Shown: positions 45,158 through 56,522, counted from the stretch's first letter. The stretch is 64,000 bases of DNA from Streptomyces tropicalis (GCF_029269835.1 NZ_JARJBB010000001.1:558001-622000), one strand, 5' to 3'. Numbers and translations: made by a program. Notes: generated by a model from the letters alone, not told the origin.

Positions 45158-45812
45158 AGTCGGGGCCCGCGGTGCGGGTCCGCTTGATCTCGTAGAAGCC
45201 GGGGATCGAGGCGACCGCGAGGGTGCCGTCCCACAGCCGCGCCGCGTCCTCGCCCTTCGGGGTGGGGGTGACGACCGGGCCGAAGAACGCGAGCTGCTCG
45301 CCGTCGGCCCCGGGGACCGCGATGACGGGCGTGCCGACCTCCTGGCCGACGAGGTCGATGCCCTCCTTGTGGGAGGCCCGCAGCTCCGCGTCGAACTCGA
45401 AGTTCTCCTGGTCGGCGTAGTCGATGAGGTCGGCCGGCAGGCCCACGTCGGCGAGCGCGCCCTCGACGGCCTCGCGGGTCGGGCCCTCGCCCCGGTTGTG
45501 GAAGCGGGTGCCGAGCGCGGTGTAGAGCGGGCCGAGCACGTCGTCGCCGTGCTTCTGCCAGGCGGCGGTCACGACCCTCACCGGTGCCCACGCCTTGGTG
45601 GTGAGCAGCTCGCGGTAGTGCTCCGGAAGCTCGTCCAGCTTGGGCTCGTTGAGGACCGCGAGGCTCATGATGTGCCAGCGGACCTCGATGTCCCGCAGCT
45701 TCTCCACCTCCAGCACCCACCGGGACGTCATCCACGCCCACGGGCACAGCGGGTCGAACCAGAAGTCGACGGGGGTCCTGCCGGACGGGTTCTCGGTCGC
45801 GCTCTGCGACAT
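45144..45812 (-). CDS. DsbA-family, mycothiol-dependent nitroreductase-like protein
   Basis: The product has 222 aa. It is a thioredoxin-fold protein with a helical insert, very similar in layout to mycobacterial Rv2466c: DFWFDPLCPWAWMTSRW at the N-terminus, GTPVIAVPGADG as the cis-Pro region, and FYEIKRTRT at the end. Rv2466c has CPWC; here the second Cys is Ala, leaving one thiol (CPWA). That would still allow mixed disulphide chemistry with mycothiol. GAGGAG precedes ATG 45812. It is divergent from pepN copy 1. Confidence 0.85.
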   Translation of the reverse strand: MSQSATENPSGRTPVDFWFDPLCPWAWMTSRWVLEVEKLRDIEVRWHIMSLAVLNEPKLDELPEHYRELLTTKAWAPVRVVTAAWQKHGDDVLGPLYTALGTRFHNRGEGPTREAVEGALADVGLPADLIDYADQENFEFDAELRASHKEGIDLVGQEVGTPVIAVPGADGEQLAFFGPVVTPTPKGEDAARLWDGTLAVASIPGFYEIKRTRTAGPDFSNL

Positions 45813-45974
45813 GGCTCTCCTCGGAACATCGCGACGGGGACGTACGTGGTCTTTGAACCGGCAACATCCCGCCGTCCCGCCGCATTCCCCGGTGCCCCGC
45901 CCACGGGGCGCATGGCAGGATCGGTGCCGATCTGTCGTGTCCGACATCCGAGACGTATCGAGGGAGTACCACCC

Positions 45975-48560
45975 GTGCCCGGTGAGAACCTGTCCCGCGA
46001 CGAGGCCCGGGAGCGGGCCGCCCTGCTGTCGGTCGAGAGCTACGACGTCTCTCTCGACGTGCGCTCCGCGACGGGCGAGCATGCCGAGGGCGAGAGCGGG
46101 CCGCGGACCTTCCGCTCGGTGACCACGATCCGCTTCCGCTGCGCCGAGCCCGGCGCCTCCTCCTTCGCGGACCTCGTCGCGCCGACCGTCACCGCGGTCT
46201 CGCTCAACGGGCTCGACCTCGACCCGGCCGAGGTCTTCGACGGCACGCGGATCCGCCTGGAGGACCTGGCCGCCGACAACGAACTGGTCGTCGACGCCCG
46301 GTGCGCCTACTCGCGCACCGGCGAGGGCCTGCACCGCTTCGTCGACCCCGAGGACGGCGAGGTCTACCTCTACACCCAGTACGAGCCGGCCGACTCCCGC
46401 CGGGTCTTCGCCAACTTCGAGCAGCCGGACCTCAAGGCCCCGTTCCGCTTCGAGGTGCGCGCGCCCGAGGAGTGGACGGTGTGGAGCAACGGCGCGGGCG
46501 AACTCCACGACGGCCTGTGGCGGTTCGCCGAGACCAAGCCGATCTCGACGTACATCACCTGCGTGGTCGCCGGGCCGTACCACTACGTGACGGACTCCTA
46601 CGAGCGGACCCTCGCGGACGGGACGCGGCTGGAGATCCCGCTGGGCGCGCTGTGCCGCAAGGGCCTGGCGAAGCACTTCGACGCCGACGACGTCTTCCTC
46701 GTCACCCGGCAGGGCCTGGACTTCTTCCACGACCACTTCGACTTCCCGTACCCCTTCGGCAAGTACGACCAGGCGTTCGTGCCGGAGTACAACCTCGGCG
46801 CCATGGAGAACCCGGGCCTGGTGACCTTCCGGGAGGAGTACATCTTCCGCGGGAAGGTGACGCGGGCGTCCTACGAGAGCCGGGCCAACGTGGTGCTGCA
46901 CGAGATGGCGCACATGTGGTTCGGCGACCTGGTCACCATGGAGTGGTGGGACGACCTGTGGCTGAAGGAGTCCTTCGCCGACTTCATGGGCGCGTTCTCG
47001 CTGGTCGGCGCGACCCGCTTCACCGACGGCTGGATCACCTTCGCCAACCGGCGCAAGGCGTGGGCCTACCGCGCCGACCAGCTGCCCTCGACCCACCCGG
47101 TCACGGCCGACATCCGGGATCTGCAGGACGCCAAGCTCAACTTCGACGGCATCACCTACGCCAAGGGCGCCTCCGTCCTCAAGCAGCTGGTGGCCTACGT
47201 CGGGCAGGACGCCTTCCTGGAGGGCGCCCGGCGCTACTTCAAGCGGCACGCCTACGGCAACACCCGGCTCGGCGACCTGCTGGCGGTGCTGGAGGAGACC
47301 GGCGGCCGGGACATGGCCGCGTGGGCGCGCTCCTGGCTGCAGACCGCCGGGGTCAACTCGCTGACCCCGCAGGTGCTGCTGGACGCGGCGGGCCGCGTCG
47401 AGGAGCTGGCGGTCGTCCAGGAGGCGGCCGAGTCGCACCCGGAGCTGCGGCCCCACCGGGTCGCGGTGGGCCTGTACCGGCGCACGGCGGACGGAGCCCT
47501 CACCCGGTACGCGCGGACCGAGGTGGACGTCGCCGGGCCGCGGACGGTGGTGGCGGAGCTGGCGGGCGCCGAGGCGCCGGAGCTGGTGCTGGTCAACGAC
47601 GACGACCTGACGTACTGCAAGATCCGCTTCGACACGACCTCGCTGGCGACCCTGCGGGCGCACCTCGGCGACCTGACCGACCCGCTGGCCCGCGCCCTGT
47701 GCTGGTCGGCGCTGTGGAACCTGACCCGGGACGCGCTGCTGCCCGCGCGGGACTTCCTCGACCTGGTGCTGCGCTGCGCGGGCCGCGAGTCCGACATCGG
47801 CGTGCTGCAGATGCTGCACGCGTGGGCGGATGCGGCGCTGGTCCACTACGTCGCACCCGACTGGCGGGAGACCGGGGAGCGCCTGGTCGCCGAGGGCGCG
47901 CTGCGGGAGCTGCGGCAGGCCGGGCCCGGCAGCGAGCACCAGCTGGCCTGGGCGCGCTTCTTCGCGTCGGTGGCCTCGGCCCCGGACGAACTGGAGCTGC
48001 TGCGGGGGCTGCTGGACGGGACGGAGGAGATCCCCGGACTGGCCGTCGACCAGGAGCTGCGCTGGGCGTTCCTGGAGCCGCTGGCGGTGCACGGGGCCGC
48101 GGACGACAAGGTGCTCGCCGAGGAGCTGGCCCGGGACGACACCGCCTCCGGCAAGCGCCACCAGGTGCGCTGCCTGGCGGCGCGGCCCGCGGCCGCCGTC
48201 AAGGCGCAGGCGTGGGCGCAGGTGGTGGAGTCCGACGCCCTGTCGAACGCGCTGGTCGAGGCGACCATCGCGGGCTTCCAGCAGCCCTCGCAGCGGGAGC
48301 TGCTCGACCCGTACGCGGAGCGGTACTTCGCGGCGATCGAGCGGGTCTGGGCGGAGCGGTCGATCCAGATCGGGATGGACGTGGTGCGCGGGCTGTTCCC
48401 CTCGCTGCGGCACTCCCCCCGGACGCTGGCCGAGGCCGACGCCTGGCTCGCCGCGCACGAGGACGCGCCGCCCGCCCTGCGCCGGCTGGTGCTGGAGGCG
48501 CGGGACGACCTGGCGCGGGCGCTGCGTGCACAGGAGTGCGACGCGGCGGCCGGACGGTAG
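45975..48560 (+). CDS. pepN: Aminopeptidase N, M1 family (copy 1)
   Basis: The product has 861 aa. The exopeptidase motif is GAMEN (LGAMENPGLVTF) and the zinc site is HEMAHMWFGDLVTMEWWDDL with the distal Glu in WLKESFADF, all intact. The remaining length is the usual helical C-terminal domain. It removes N-terminal residues from peptides in the cytoplasm. The GTG start has GGGAG upstream. A second, clearly homologous gene starts at 53904 with the same first residues (VPGxNL[ST]R[DE]EA). Confidence 0.95.
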   Translation: MPGENLSRDEARERAALLSVESYDVSLDVRSATGEHAEGESGPRTFRSVTTIRFRCAEPGASSFADLVAPTVTAVSLNGLDLDPAEVFDGTRIRLEDLAADNELVVDARCAYSRTGEGLHRFVDPEDGEVYLYTQYEPADSRRVFANFEQPDLKAPFRFEVRAPEEWTVWSNGAGELHDGLWRFAETKPISTYITCVVAGPYHYVTDSYERTLADGTRLEIPLGALCRKGLAKHFDADDVFLVTRQGLDFFHDHFDFPYPFGKYDQAFVPEYNLGAMENPGLVTFREEYIFRGKVTRASYESRANVVLHEMAHMWFGDLVTMEWWDDLWLKESFADFMGAFSLVGATRFTDGWITFANRRKAWAYRADQLPSTHPVTADIRDLQDAKLNFDGITYAKGASVLKQLVAYVGQDAFLEGARRYFKRHAYGNTRLGDLLAVLEETGGRDMAAWARSWLQTAGVNSLTPQVLLDAAGRVEELAVVQEAAESHPELRPHRVAVGLYRRTADGALTRYARTEVDVAGPRTVVAELAGAEAPELVLVNDDDLTYCKIRFDTTSLATLRAHLGDLTDPLARALCWSALWNLTRDALLPARDFLDLVLRCAGRESDIGVLQMLHAWADAALVHYVAPDWRETGERLVAEGALRELRQAGPGSEHQLAWARFFASVASAPDELELLRGLLDGTEEIPGLAVDQELRWAFLEPLAVHGAADDKVLAEELARDDTASGKRHQVRCLAARPAAAVKAQAWAQVVESDALSNALVEATIAGFQQPSQRELLDPYAERYFAAIERVWAERSIQIGMDVVRGLFPSLRHSPRTLAEADAWLAAHEDAPPALRRLVLEARDDLARALRAQECDAAAGR

Positions 48561-48642
48561 CCGCCCGCACCTCCCCACCCGGATCCATGGCCAAGGCCCG
48601 GGCCCCGGGTGACCGTTACGAAATACAGCCATGATGCGCCGT

Positions 48643-48675
48643 AACCCCTGGCCCTCCGCGGACGGACCAGGGGTT
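48643..48675 (+). terminator. Terminator after pepN copy 1
   Basis: A 9-bp stem (AACCCCTGG with CCAGGGGTT) is followed by TTC. It lies about 85 bp after the pepN stop and before the AbiEi-like gene. Confidence 0.6.
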
Positions 48676-48778
48676 TTCGGCATCCGAACACCCGTCCTTT
48701 AGTGCGGGCTTGTCTGGATTTGTCGACGGGCGTGTAACAGCGGTTCGCGGGGGTCCCGAGGGCGGGAAAGTCCCGTTC

Positions 48779-49828
48779 ATGAACCACAACACCCCGCTCT
48801 CCCCCCGCACCCTCCACCACCTCGGCGAGGTCCACCGCCAGGTGCTGACGGCCGCTCAGCTCCGCGCCCAGGGGTTCTCCGCGGCCGAGACGAGCGAGCG
48901 GTGCCGCCCCGGCGGCCGCTGGCAGCAGGTCCTTCCCGGCGTCTTCCTGCTCCACCCCGGACCGCCCACCGGCGAGGAGCTGCTGCACGCGGTGCTGAAG
49001 TACGCCGCCCGCACCCCGCAGGCACGCACCACCCCGGGGGTGCCGTCCCAGCCGACCGCCCAGCGGCCGTACCGGCCGGCGTACGCGGAGGTGATGGTCA
49101 CCGGGCTCGCCGCGCTGACCCTGCACGGCTTCTCCACCGCGCCCGCCCTGCTGTCGCTGGAGCGGATCGACGTCCTGGTGCCGCGGCTGCGCCGGCTGCG
49201 GTCGGCGGGCTGCGCGCGGATCGTCCGCACCGCCGACCTGCCCGCGCCCGCGACGGTCACGGGCCTGCCGGTGGCGCCGGTCCCGCGCGCCCTCGCGGAC
49301 GCGGTGGCCGGGCTCCCGGACGCGGAGGCGGTACGGCGGCTGCTGACGGAGGCGGTGCGCGGCGGGCACTGCGAACCGGCGGCGGTGGTACGGGAACTGA
49401 CGGAGGCACGGCTGCTGAACCTGCCGCACATCGTGGACGCGGTGGACTCGCTGCTGGCCGAGGGCCGGTCGGTCGCGGAGGACCGGCTGTACCGGATGGT
49501 GCGGGAGCACGGGCTGCCGGACCCGGTGTGGAACGTGGACCTGCGGCTGCCCGGCGGCCCCCACCTGGGCGGCCTGGACGCCTACTGGCCGGAGCAGGCC
49601 GTCGCGGTGGAGCTGGACACCCGGGCGCCCCGCCAGGACGAGGACGCCGCGGGGTCGGAGTACGCGCGCAAGCGCGAGCACCTGGAGCGCCTGGGCATCA
49701 CGGTCGTGCACATGTCCCCGCGCAGGCTGCGGGACACGATGGAGCAGCAGGCGGCGGTGGTGCGCACCGCCCTGATGGCGTCCGCCGACCGCGATCCGGC
49801 CGCGTATGTCGTGGTGCTGCCCCGGTAG
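48779..49828 (+). CDS. AbiEi-like protein with DUF559/endonuclease-like C-terminus
   Basis: The product has 349 aa. The N-terminal 70 residues look like the winged-helix of AbiEi-type antitoxins (VLTAAQLRAQGFSAAETSER; GRWQQVLPGVFLLH). The middle is helical; the C-terminal 100 residues (GLDAYWPEQAVAVELDTRAP then REHLERLGITVVHMSP) resemble the Vsr/DUF559 nuclease-like fold, with a conserved Glu-x-Asp. Proteins of this layout are common and often solitary in actinobacteria. No AbiEii toxin gene is adjacent, so a true toxin-antitoxin role is doubtful. Confidence 0.75.
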   Translation: MNHNTPLSPRTLHHLGEVHRQVLTAAQLRAQGFSAAETSERCRPGGRWQQVLPGVFLLHPGPPTGEELLHAVLKYAARTPQARTTPGVPSQPTAQRPYRPAYAEVMVTGLAALTLHGFSTAPALLSLERIDVLVPRLRRLRSAGCARIVRTADLPAPATVTGLPVAPVPRALADAVAGLPDAEAVRRLLTEAVRGGHCEPAAVVRELTEARLLNLPHIVDAVDSLLAEGRSVAEDRLYRMVREHGLPDPVWNVDLRLPGGPHLGGLDAYWPEQAVAVELDTRAPRQDEDAAGSEYARKREHLERLGITVVHMSPRRLRDTMEQQAAVVRTALMASADRDPAAYVVVLPR

Positions 49829-49845
49829 TGGCGGAGCGGGGCGGT

Positions 49846-51609
49846 TCAGCCCTTCTTCAGCAGCAGCTCGGTGTTGCGGTCCCCGGGGCCGCCCGCGAGC
49901 GAGGGGTTCGCGCCGGGCGCGTTGAAGGCGAGTTCGCGGTAGAGGGCGGCGAGTCCGGTCTGGCTCAGGTCGGCGAAGTCCGTACGGTGCGGCGCGGCGG
50001 ACTCGACGAGGGTGGTGAACACCGACAGGGTGCCGTCACCGTTGTCCACCAGCTCCACGATCCGCGCCAGGTGGGGGTGGTCGATGTGGGAGGCGGTGGA
50101 GATCTCCCAGAAGGAGCGGCCGCCGGACGTCCGGTGCGGGGTGACCACGTTCTTGTGGATGTGGCCGTTCACCCAGGCGAGCACGTTCGGGTGGCGGCCC
50201 AGCACGGCGAGGACCTCGGCGCCGTCGTGCCGGCGCTCGCCGGGGCGGGCCGGGTCGGGGCGGGTGTTCTTCATCGTCGTGCTGGTGTGGTGGCTGAACA
50301 CCACCACGTGCGCGTCCTTGTGGTCGCTCAGGGTGCGGTCCAGCCAGTCCAGCTGGGCGGTGCCGATCGAGCCTTCGAAGTGGCCGCCGGGGTCGGTGGT
50401 GTCGAGGCTGACGCCGATCACGTCGTCGGCGATGCGGAAGCTGTAGTACTGCGTGCCCGCGTCCAGGTTGGCGGAGGAGTAGCCGTGCCCGACCGGTCCG
50501 TGGCCGGCGTGCGCGGGGTCCAGGTGGGCCCGGAGGTAGTCGGCGGGCGTGTACGGGGCCCGGCTCGCGTCCGGGGTGACCGACCGCATGTCCCGGGCGT
50601 GGGCCTTGAGCAGGTCGCGGAAGCCGGTGCCCCTCGGGTCCGTGCCGTTCGCGATGGCGCTCTGGAGCTTCTTCGCCTCGGCCGCCGGCAGCGTCATCAG
50701 CTTCTTCCCGCCCCGCGCGTACTCGGCGAGGTACGGGTCGCCGTGCGCGTAGCAGCCGAGCGGCAGGGCGTCGTGGTTGCCGACGGTTGAGTACCAGGGC
50801 AGGTTCAGGCCGGGGCTGCGGACCTCGCGCAACGCGGCCGCGAGGAAGCCGTGGAGCTGGGGGAAACCGGACTGCTTGTCGGCGTCGCGCAGGGGCGAGT
50901 CGGGCTGCCAGTACAGCTTCAGGCCGCTGTTCTGGACGCCCTCGTAGTGGTGCGGGTCGCCGGTGTTCGCGGCGAAGCGGCCGCCGCTCATGATCTTCAT
51001 GAACCACTCCAGTTCGGAGTGGGCGTTGTTGTCGGTGTTGTCGCCGGTGGTCATCACGAAGTGCAGCGGGGCGCCGGTGACGGGGGCGCCCCGCAGTGCG
51101 TTGACCCGCTCCACCAGCGAGATCGCGCCGTGCACGGTGAGCGCCTCCTGCGGGCGCCAGGCGTGCCGGTCCGCGGAGCGCAGGAACTCCAGGCGCAGCG
51201 GGTGCTGGGTGTCCATCAGGTGCATGTCGGTGAACTGCACGAACGCGGCGAGTGCCGTGCGCCGGGCCGCGCGGCCGGGCTTGGCCGCGGCCAGTTCGGA
51301 GCGCACCACGCGCGACCAGCCCGGGCCGTCGCCGAGCCTGCGGTAGCCGGTGCCGCCGTGCGGCGCGGCGACCGTCGCGAGGGTCGTGCCCCTGGTGTAC
51401 GGGGCGGGCGGGGCCGCGGGCGCCGCCCGGCGCGAGGACGCGACCGGCGCCTCGGCGCCCGCGCCGGGCGCGCGGGTGGCGGCCGCGCTGTCGGTGGGCC
51501 GCAGGGCGTAGCCGACGCCCGCGGAGACGGACGCCGCGCCGGCGGCGGCGAGGAGGGTGCGGCGGTTGACCCCCAGCGCGGGGGTGGTGACAGAACGTGT
51601 GCGCGGCAT
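49846..51609 (-). CDS. Tat-exported metallophosphoesterase (TIGR03767-like)
   Basis: The product has 587 aa. A twin-arginine signal (VNRRTLLAAAGAASVSAGVG) directs it to Tat export. The calcineurin-like metal motifs are QFTDMHLMD, TTGDNTDNN, TVGNHDALPLG, VVFSHHTSTT and WVNGHIHKNV. All metal ligands are present, so it should be an active two-metal phosphoesterase outside the cell; the substrate is unknown. GGGGAGA precedes ATG 51609. It lies tail to tail with the AbiEi-like gene. Confidence 0.92.
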   Translation of the reverse strand: MPRTRSVTTPALGVNRRTLLAAAGAASVSAGVGYALRPTDSAAATRAPGAGAEAPVASSRRAAPAAPPAPYTRGTTLATVAAPHGGTGYRRLGDGPGWSRVVRSELAAAKPGRAARRTALAAFVQFTDMHLMDTQHPLRLEFLRSADRHAWRPQEALTVHGAISLVERVNALRGAPVTGAPLHFVMTTGDNTDNNAHSELEWFMKIMSGGRFAANTGDPHHYEGVQNSGLKLYWQPDSPLRDADKQSGFPQLHGFLAAALREVRSPGLNLPWYSTVGNHDALPLGCYAHGDPYLAEYARGGKKLMTLPAAEAKKLQSAIANGTDPRGTGFRDLLKAHARDMRSVTPDASRAPYTPADYLRAHLDPAHAGHGPVGHGYSSANLDAGTQYYSFRIADDVIGVSLDTTDPGGHFEGSIGTAQLDWLDRTLSDHKDAHVVVFSHHTSTTMKNTRPDPARPGERRHDGAEVLAVLGRHPNVLAWVNGHIHKNVVTPHRTSGGRSFWEISTASHIDHPHLARIVELVDNGDGTLSVFTTLVESAAPHRTDFADLSQTGLAALYRELAFNAPGANPSLAGGPGDRNTELLLKKG

Positions 51610-51890
51610 GGCGCGGTCTCCCCGGGTGCGAACGCGGCGGCAGTGGTCGCGGGGCGGCCGCTGGCGCGGACGTCCCGCTCTCCTGGGATGGTTGGCACCG
51701 GGGGTGACCTGTGCGTGAACGCGGCGGCAACGCGCGGCGCCGATCACGGTACGTGGACCTGCGGCCACCTTGCGCGTCCTCGCCCGCTCGCCGGCCGGTC
51801 CGGAACCGGTCACGCCCCGTTCATCTCGCGGAGCGGGGAGGGGCTCGCGGGGGCCGGAGCCGGGGGCCCGACTCGGGACGGGGGCGGGGG

Positions 51891-52340
51891 TCAGGTGGCG
51901 GCGGGGCCCGGGGCGGGGTGGGTGCGCCACAGGGCGAGGGCGGTGTCGATCAGCGGAACCCGGTGCAGCGCGGGGACCTCCTCGAGCGGGTGCCAGGCCC
52001 CGAGGTCCGTCGTGCCGCCGACCTCGGGGCGCAGCTCGCCGCCGGTGATCCGGCCCGTGTACAGCAGGCGCACGGCGTGATGGTCGCGCCGGCGGCCGAA
52101 ACCCCGGGGAAGGCGGAGGCGGACGGAGTCCACGCCGAGCAGGGCGGCCACCTCGATGCGGTAGCCGGTCTCCTCCCCCACCTCCCGCAGCACCGTGTCG
52201 TGGGGGTCCTCGCCGTGCTCCATACCGCCGCCCGGCAGCGTCCACTCGGGGTCGCCGTGGCCGTCGCGGCCGCGGGCGAGCAGCAGGCGTCCGTCGCGGA
52301 CGCACACGGCGTAGGCCGCCACCCTCAAGGTCTGGCGCAC
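51891..52340 (-). CDS. Nudix hydrolase
   Basis: The product has 149 aa. The Nudix box GGMEHGEDPHDTVLREVGEE then TGY follows the GX5EX7REUXEEXGU pattern with every catalytic residue in place. The N-terminal strand LRVAAYAVCVRDGRLLLARG is typical. It cleaves nucleoside diphosphates linked to another group; the substrate is not predictable. Confidence 0.92.
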   Translation of the reverse strand: MRQTLRVAAYAVCVRDGRLLLARGRDGHGDPEWTLPGGGMEHGEDPHDTVLREVGEETGYRIEVAALLGVDSVRLRLPRGFGRRRDHHAVRLLYTGRITGGELRPEVGGTTDLGAWHPLEEVPALHRVPLIDTALALWRTHPAPGPAAT

Positions 52341-53696
<1,356 letters not shown>

Positions 53697-53733
53697 CCCG
53701 GCTCCTCCGCGGGGACCCGCCCTCCCCGCACCC

Positions 53734-53772
53734 GACGGCCCGGACGTGGACGCGTGCCACGGACGGGCCGTC
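53734..53772 (+). terminator. Hairpin after asd
   Basis: A 9-bp stem (GACGGCCCG with CGGGCCGTC) encloses a 21-nt loop that itself can pair (CGTGG..CCACG). It lies 38 bp after the asd stop and before pepN copy 2. Confidence 0.6.
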
Positions 53773-53903
53773 CTGCGTTCCGGGGATCGCGCGGGTCCGG
53801 GCCGTCCTGCGGGTCCGGGGCACCGCCGGGATCCGGACATCGCCTTGGACGGACATGACGTGGAAGGATGGCGCAACCCACACATTCACGAGGAGATGAC
53901 CGC

Positions 53904-56483
53904 GTGCCTGGCACAAACCTGACTCGCGAAGAGGCGCAGCACAGGGCGAAGCTGCTCACCGTTGACTCGTACGAGATCGATCTCGACCTCTCGGGAGCGC
54001 AGGAGGGCGGCACCTACCGGTCCGTGACCACCGTGCGCTTCGACGTCGCCGGCGACGGCGGCGAGTCCTTCATCGACCTGGTGGCGCCCGCCGTCCACGA
54101 GGTCACGCTCAACGGTGACGCGCTCGACCCCGCCGCGGTCTTCGCGGACTCGCGGATCGCCCTGCCGGGCCTCCTGCCGGGCCGCAACGTCCTGCGGGTC
54201 GTGGCCGACTGCGCGTACACCAACACCGGCGAGGGCCTGCACCGCTTCGTCGACCCGGTCGACGACCAGGCCTACCTCTACACCCAGTTCGAGGTGCCGG
54301 ACGCCCGCCGCGTCTTCGCGTCCTTCGAGCAGCCGGACCTGAAGGCCACCTTCCAGTTCACCGTGCGCGCCCCCGAGGGCTGGACCGTCGTGTCCAACTC
54401 GCCCACGCCGGAGCCGCAGGACAACGTCTGGGCCTTCGCGCCGACGCCGCGGATCTCGACGTACATCACCGCGCTGATCGCGGGCCCGTACCACGCCGTG
54501 CACAGCGTGTACGAGAAGGACGGGCAGAGCGTGCCGCTCGGCATCTACTGCCGCCCCTCGCTCGCCGAGTACCTCGACTCGGACGCGATCTTCGAGGTCA
54601 CCCGGCAGGGCTTCGACTGGTTCCAGGAGAAGTTCGACTACGCGTACCCGTTCGAGAAGTACGACCAGCTCTTCGTGCCGGAGTTCAACGCGGGCGCGAT
54701 GGAGAACGCGGGCGCGGTGACCATCCGGGACCAGTACGTGTTCCGCTCGAAGGTGACCGACGCGGCCTACGAGATGCGCGCCGAGACGATCCTGCACGAG
54801 CTGGCGCACATGTGGTTCGGCGACCTGGTCACCATGGAGTGGTGGAACGACCTGTGGCTGAACGAGTCGTTCGCCACGTACACGTCCATCGCCTGCCAGG
54901 CGCACGCGCCGGGCTCCCGCTGGCCGCACGCCTGGACCACCTTCGCGAACTCGATGAAGACGTGGGCCTACCGCCAGGACCAGCTGCCGTCCACCCACCC
55001 GATCATGGCGGAGATCGGGGACCTGGACGACGTCCTGGTCAACTTCGACGGCATCACGTACGCCAAGGGCGCCAGCGTGCTCAAGCAGCTCGTCGCGTAC
55101 GTCGGGCAGGACGAGTTCTTCCAGGGCGTGCAGGCGTACTTCAAGCGCCACGCGTTCGGCAACACCCGCCTGACCGACCTGCTGACCGCGCTGGAGGAGA
55201 CCTCGGGCCGCGACCTGAAGACCTGGTCGCGCGCGTGGCTGGAGACGGCGGGCATCAACGTCCTGCGGCCGGAGATCGAGACCGACGCCGACGGCGTCAT
55301 CACCTCCTTCGCCGTGCGCCAGGAGGCCCCCGCGCTGCCGGCCGGCGCGCAGGGCGAGCCCACGCTGCGCCCGCACCGCATCGCCGTCGGCCTGTACACG
55401 CGCGACGCGGCGAGCGGGCGGCTGGTGCGCGGCGAGCGCGTCGAGCTGGACGTGGACGGCGAGCTGACCGCCGTGCCGCAGCTGACCGGCAAGCACCGCG
55501 GGGACGTCGTCCTGCTCAACGACGACGACCTGTCGTACGCCAAGGTCCGGCTGGACGAGCAGTCGCTCGCCTTCGTCACCGAGCACCTCGGCGACTTCGA
55601 GGAGTCGCTGCCGCGCGCCCTGTGCTGGGCGTCCGCCTGGGACATGACCCGCGACGGCGAACTCGCCACCCGCGACTACCTCTCCCTGGCGCTGTCCGGC
55701 ATCGCCCGCGAGTCGGACATCGGCGTGGTGCAGTCCCTGCACCGCCAGGTCAAGCTGGCCGTCGACCTGTACGCCGACCCGGCCGCGCGCGAGGCCCTGC
55801 TCACCCGCTGGACCGACGCCACGCTCGCGCACCTGCGCACCGCCGCGCCGGGCAGCGACCACCAGCTGGCGTGGGCGCGCGCCTTCGCGGCGACGGCCCG
55901 GACGCCGGAGCAGCTGGACCTGCTGGAGGCCCTGCTCGACGGCTCCCAGACGGTCGAGGGCCTGGCCGTGGACACGGAGCTGCGCTGGGCGTTCGTGGAG
56001 CGGCTGGCGTCCGTGGGCCGCTTCGACGAGGCGGAGATCGCGACCGAGTACGAGCGCGACCGGACCGCCGCGGGCGAGCGCCACGCGGCCACCGCCCGTG
56101 CCGCCCGCCCGACGGCGGAGGCCAAGGCGGAGGCGTGGGCGTCGGTCGTCGAGTCCGACAAGCTGCCCAACGCCGTGCAGGAGGCCGTGATCGGCGGCTT
56201 CGTGCAGACGGACCAGCGCGAGCTGCTGGCTCCCTACGTGGAGCGGTACTTCGCGAGCGTCAAGGACGTCTGGGGCGCGCGCTCGCACGAGATGGCCCAG
56301 CAGATCGCGGTCGGTCTCTTCCCGACCGTCCAGGTGTCCGAGGACACCCTGCGCCGTACGGACGAGTGGCTGGCCTCCGCGGAGCCGAACGCGGCCCTGC
56401 GCCGGCTGGTCTCGGAGTCCCGCTCGGGCGTCGAGCGCGCGCTGCGCGCCCAGGCGGCGGACGCGGCGGCGGCCGGGGCGTGA
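53904..56483 (+). CDS. pepN: Aminopeptidase N, M1 family (copy 2)
   Basis: The product has 859 aa. GAMEN (NAGAMENAGAVTIR) and HELAHMWFGDLVTMEWWNDL with Glu in WLNESFATY are intact. It aligns with copy 1 from end to end with near-equal length. GAGGAG precedes GTG 53904. Placed after asd, this is likely the ancestral Streptomyces pepN, and the 45975 gene the extra copy, though this is inferred from gene order. It is a cytoplasmic peptide-processing enzyme. Confidence 0.95.
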   Translation: MPGTNLTREEAQHRAKLLTVDSYEIDLDLSGAQEGGTYRSVTTVRFDVAGDGGESFIDLVAPAVHEVTLNGDALDPAAVFADSRIALPGLLPGRNVLRVVADCAYTNTGEGLHRFVDPVDDQAYLYTQFEVPDARRVFASFEQPDLKATFQFTVRAPEGWTVVSNSPTPEPQDNVWAFAPTPRISTYITALIAGPYHAVHSVYEKDGQSVPLGIYCRPSLAEYLDSDAIFEVTRQGFDWFQEKFDYAYPFEKYDQLFVPEFNAGAMENAGAVTIRDQYVFRSKVTDAAYEMRAETILHELAHMWFGDLVTMEWWNDLWLNESFATYTSIACQAHAPGSRWPHAWTTFANSMKTWAYRQDQLPSTHPIMAEIGDLDDVLVNFDGITYAKGASVLKQLVAYVGQDEFFQGVQAYFKRHAFGNTRLTDLLTALEETSGRDLKTWSRAWLETAGINVLRPEIETDADGVITSFAVRQEAPALPAGAQGEPTLRPHRIAVGLYTRDAASGRLVRGERVELDVDGELTAVPQLTGKHRGDVVLLNDDDLSYAKVRLDEQSLAFVTEHLGDFEESLPRALCWASAWDMTRDGELATRDYLSLALSGIARESDIGVVQSLHRQVKLAVDLYADPAAREALLTRWTDATLAHLRTAAPGSDHQLAWARAFAATARTPEQLDLLEALLDGSQTVEGLAVDTELRWAFVERLASVGRFDEAEIATEYERDRTAAGERHAATARAARPTAEAKAEAWASVVESDKLPNAVQEAVIGGFVQTDQRELLAPYVERYFASVKDVWGARSHEMAQQIAVGLFPTVQVSEDTLRRTDEWLASAEPNAALRRLVSESRSGVERALRAQAADAAAAGA

Positions 56484-56522
56484 CCCGAGCCGGGCCCGCG
56501 GGCCCGGCTCGATGAAGCCCTG

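Noticed and set aside
45144..48683. 1179-codon minus-strand frame ending in the DsbA-like protein
   Set aside because: Only the last 222 codons are real; the rest is the antisense of pepN copy 1. A start at 45812 has a good ribosome site.
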